Source: Nageia nagi (lineage: Eukaryota; Pinophyta). Taken from it: a stretch of DNA of 64,000 nucleotides. The stretch lies in the NCBI GenBank assembly GCA_050084985.1, contig JBITNC010000001.1, positions 84,692,001 through 84,756,000 of the forward strand, written 5' to 3'. This document shows positions 62,936 to 64,000 of this stretch, in pieces; position 1 is the stretch's first letter, and every line of letters starts with the position of its first letter. Under the pieces are notes generated by a model that was given only the letters and a program-made list of their open reading frames with translations, did no database searches and had not been told where the DNA came from. The translations under genes and the position numbers were made by a program.

Positions 62936-62980
62936 TTTATTGATGTGTTTATATTAAATCTTGTGAATTAACCTTATTTA

Positions 62981-63609
62981 TGTGGATGCACGTCGACCTA
63001 TGGGCGGTATTATCTATTATCTATATAAATAAGGGATCTAATAGTAAGTCCACAACAACAAGGATACACATGATCCCGCGTATGGTCTTGTAAGTGGCTA
63101 CCCCTTAAGGTATCTCTTGGTACCGCCTACAAGGCTGTGGTTTGTGTGCTTCCTTACACGAGCTCTCCTGACATATGCGATCAATTCTGATATTACACTG
63201 CAATCTGAGATATCTATACTGAAGATCTGGACCTAATCGAGAGGTCAAAGCTATCAAGCTAGGGCCGTCGGTGCTCCTTTGTGAACAGAAGAACACCGCT
63301 GGTGCTCTAATACTACTAAAACGGACCGCCCGTGGTCCTCTTTTCGCATCTTTGCAGGTCACAGCATTATGGAAAAGGTAGCTTATCATCACTACATCGC
63401 CAACATCTACATCTTTCATTGTCAGGTACATCTCGTGAGGTAAGTACACGAATCACAGTCTTGGTTGGTACAAGTACACTGCTGAATTGGTTATGTTGTT
63501 TATTGATATCTAGAATAAATTGCTATCTGTAGCTAGTATACAGATAATATTGAGTTTGTAGATATTTCTCTATTTATTTATTTACACGCTCAATTTTTAT
63601 TTGTAAACA
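62981..63609 (+). repeat. 5' LTR of a retrotransposon entering from the right edge
   Basis: Begins TGTGGATGCACG and ends TTTGTAAACA, directly before the primer-binding site. A TATA box (TATATAAATA, 63022-63031) lies 40 bp inside. It is richer in GC and CpG than the flanks, which suggests a younger insertion. The left border is inferred from the TG start and TATA position because no second LTR is in the window. Confidence 0.65.
63022..63031 (+). promoter_or_regulatory. LTR TATA box
   Basis: TATATAAATA near the start of the LTR, placed as a U3 promoter; transcription would start some 30 bp downstream. Confidence 0.55.
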
Positions 63610-63611
63610 TT

Positions 63612-63629
63612 TGGTGAACCCGACGTGAA
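63612..63629 (+). other. Primer-binding site for tRNA-Trp
   Basis: TGGTGAACCCGACGTGAAC is complementary to the 3' end of plant tRNA-Trp as I recall it (...TTCACGTCGGGTTCACCA), over about 18 bases. It starts two bases after the LTR end. Confidence 0.75.
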
Positions 63630-63700
63630 CTACACATCATTATACTAAAACCCTAAAGGTTTTAGTTAAGATTAACATCTATTTTGTGAGTGTCTTAGTT

Positions 63701-64000
63701 ATGGAACAGCTTAAGTTATTCTTGCGAAGCCTTTCAAAAAGAGATTTGGATGAGTTATTGGTAGAAATCAGACATGATGATCCAGAGGGATCCAGAGGAA
63801 TGCAAAATAGCGCTGAGGGTGACAATAGCAATTTTCAAGCTACTATGGAAGGTATGCAGAGGTAGATAGATAGATTGGCAAGAAGATCAACGCCACCTAA
63901 TGATTCTTTCGAATTTGGTAGTCCTTTATGTGGTGACATTCGTAGGCATATGCCACCATCCGATTACAAAGAACCAAAATTCAGTAAGTTCAATGGTGGA
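63701..64000 (+). pseudogene. gag start of an LTR retrotransposon (partial, one stop)
   Basis: The frame opens MEQLKLFLRSLSKRDLDELL 90 bp after the LTR and continues to the window end with a single TAG at 63863, in MEGMQR*IDRLARR. There a Gln codon (CAG) is likely, so one C-to-T change explains it. YKEPKFSKFNGG at the edge matches the beginning of the retrotransposon gag domain (P.F..F.G). Together with the tRNA-Trp primer site, a Ty3/gypsy element is likely. The protein would coat the retroelement RNA in the cytoplasm. Only about 100 codons are visible. Confidence 0.65.

Overview
The window looks like nuclear DNA from a seed plant with a large, repeat-filled genome. The evidence is strong AT-richness, introns with GTAAGT donors, a plant-type carboxylesterase, PPR-DYW gene remnants, and nested Ty1/copia, Ty3/gypsy (dual RNase H, Tat-like), LINE and CACTA elements. 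Most decayed reading frames carry stops that C-to-T or G-to-A transitions would produce (TAA/TAG at likely Gln, TGA at likely Arg). That suggests long-term deamination of methylated cytosine. A low-GC gymnosperm (a Welwitschia-like genome, for example) would fit, but the organism is a guess.

Layout. 0.6-7.0 kb: decayed Ty1/copia element (minus strand) with two diverged LTRs. 9.2 kb: possible tRNA-derived SINE. 9.7-10.1 kb: isolated CpG-rich patch without a gene. 11.1-13.2 kb: pair of diverged direct repeats. 14.65-15.7 kb and 31.1-32.1 kb: two copies of one terminal-inverted-repeat (TIR) family. 17.1-18.1 kb: the only well-preserved host gene, a carboxylesterase (minus strand) with one apparent frameshift. 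19.4-31.1 kb: scrambled PPR-DYW pseudogene (minus) split by a 9.4 kb Tat-like gypsy element with a CAATC target duplication. That element itself contains a 1.1 kb CACTA element (duplication TTG) carrying a PPR fragment.

33.0-40.4 kb: non-coding LTR element (LARD-like) inserted inside an unrecognised decayed ORF that resumes in frame at 40.4-41.7 kb. 42.3-43.6 kb: LINE reverse-transcriptase remnant. 44.6-46.1 kb and 61.6-62.7 kb: two halves of an unrecognised decayed multi-exon gene, split by a 15.5 kb CACTA element (46,107-61,579, duplication AGA). The CACTA holds a TNP2-type transposase and a SET-like ORF on the minus strand, a TNPA-like gene on the plus strand, and several kilobases of telomere-like AGGGTTT/AGGGTTA/AGGGTTGT minisatellites between them. 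63.0-64.0 kb: 5' LTR, tRNA-Trp primer site and gag start of a younger retrotransposon running off the window.

The genes do not form a pathway. The window is a record of successive insertions, and target-site duplications let several layers be ordered. The most notable items are the large CACTA with a SET-like passenger or accessory ORF, the small PPR-carrying CACTA, the palindromic gypsy LTR, and the two unidentified decayed ORFs.
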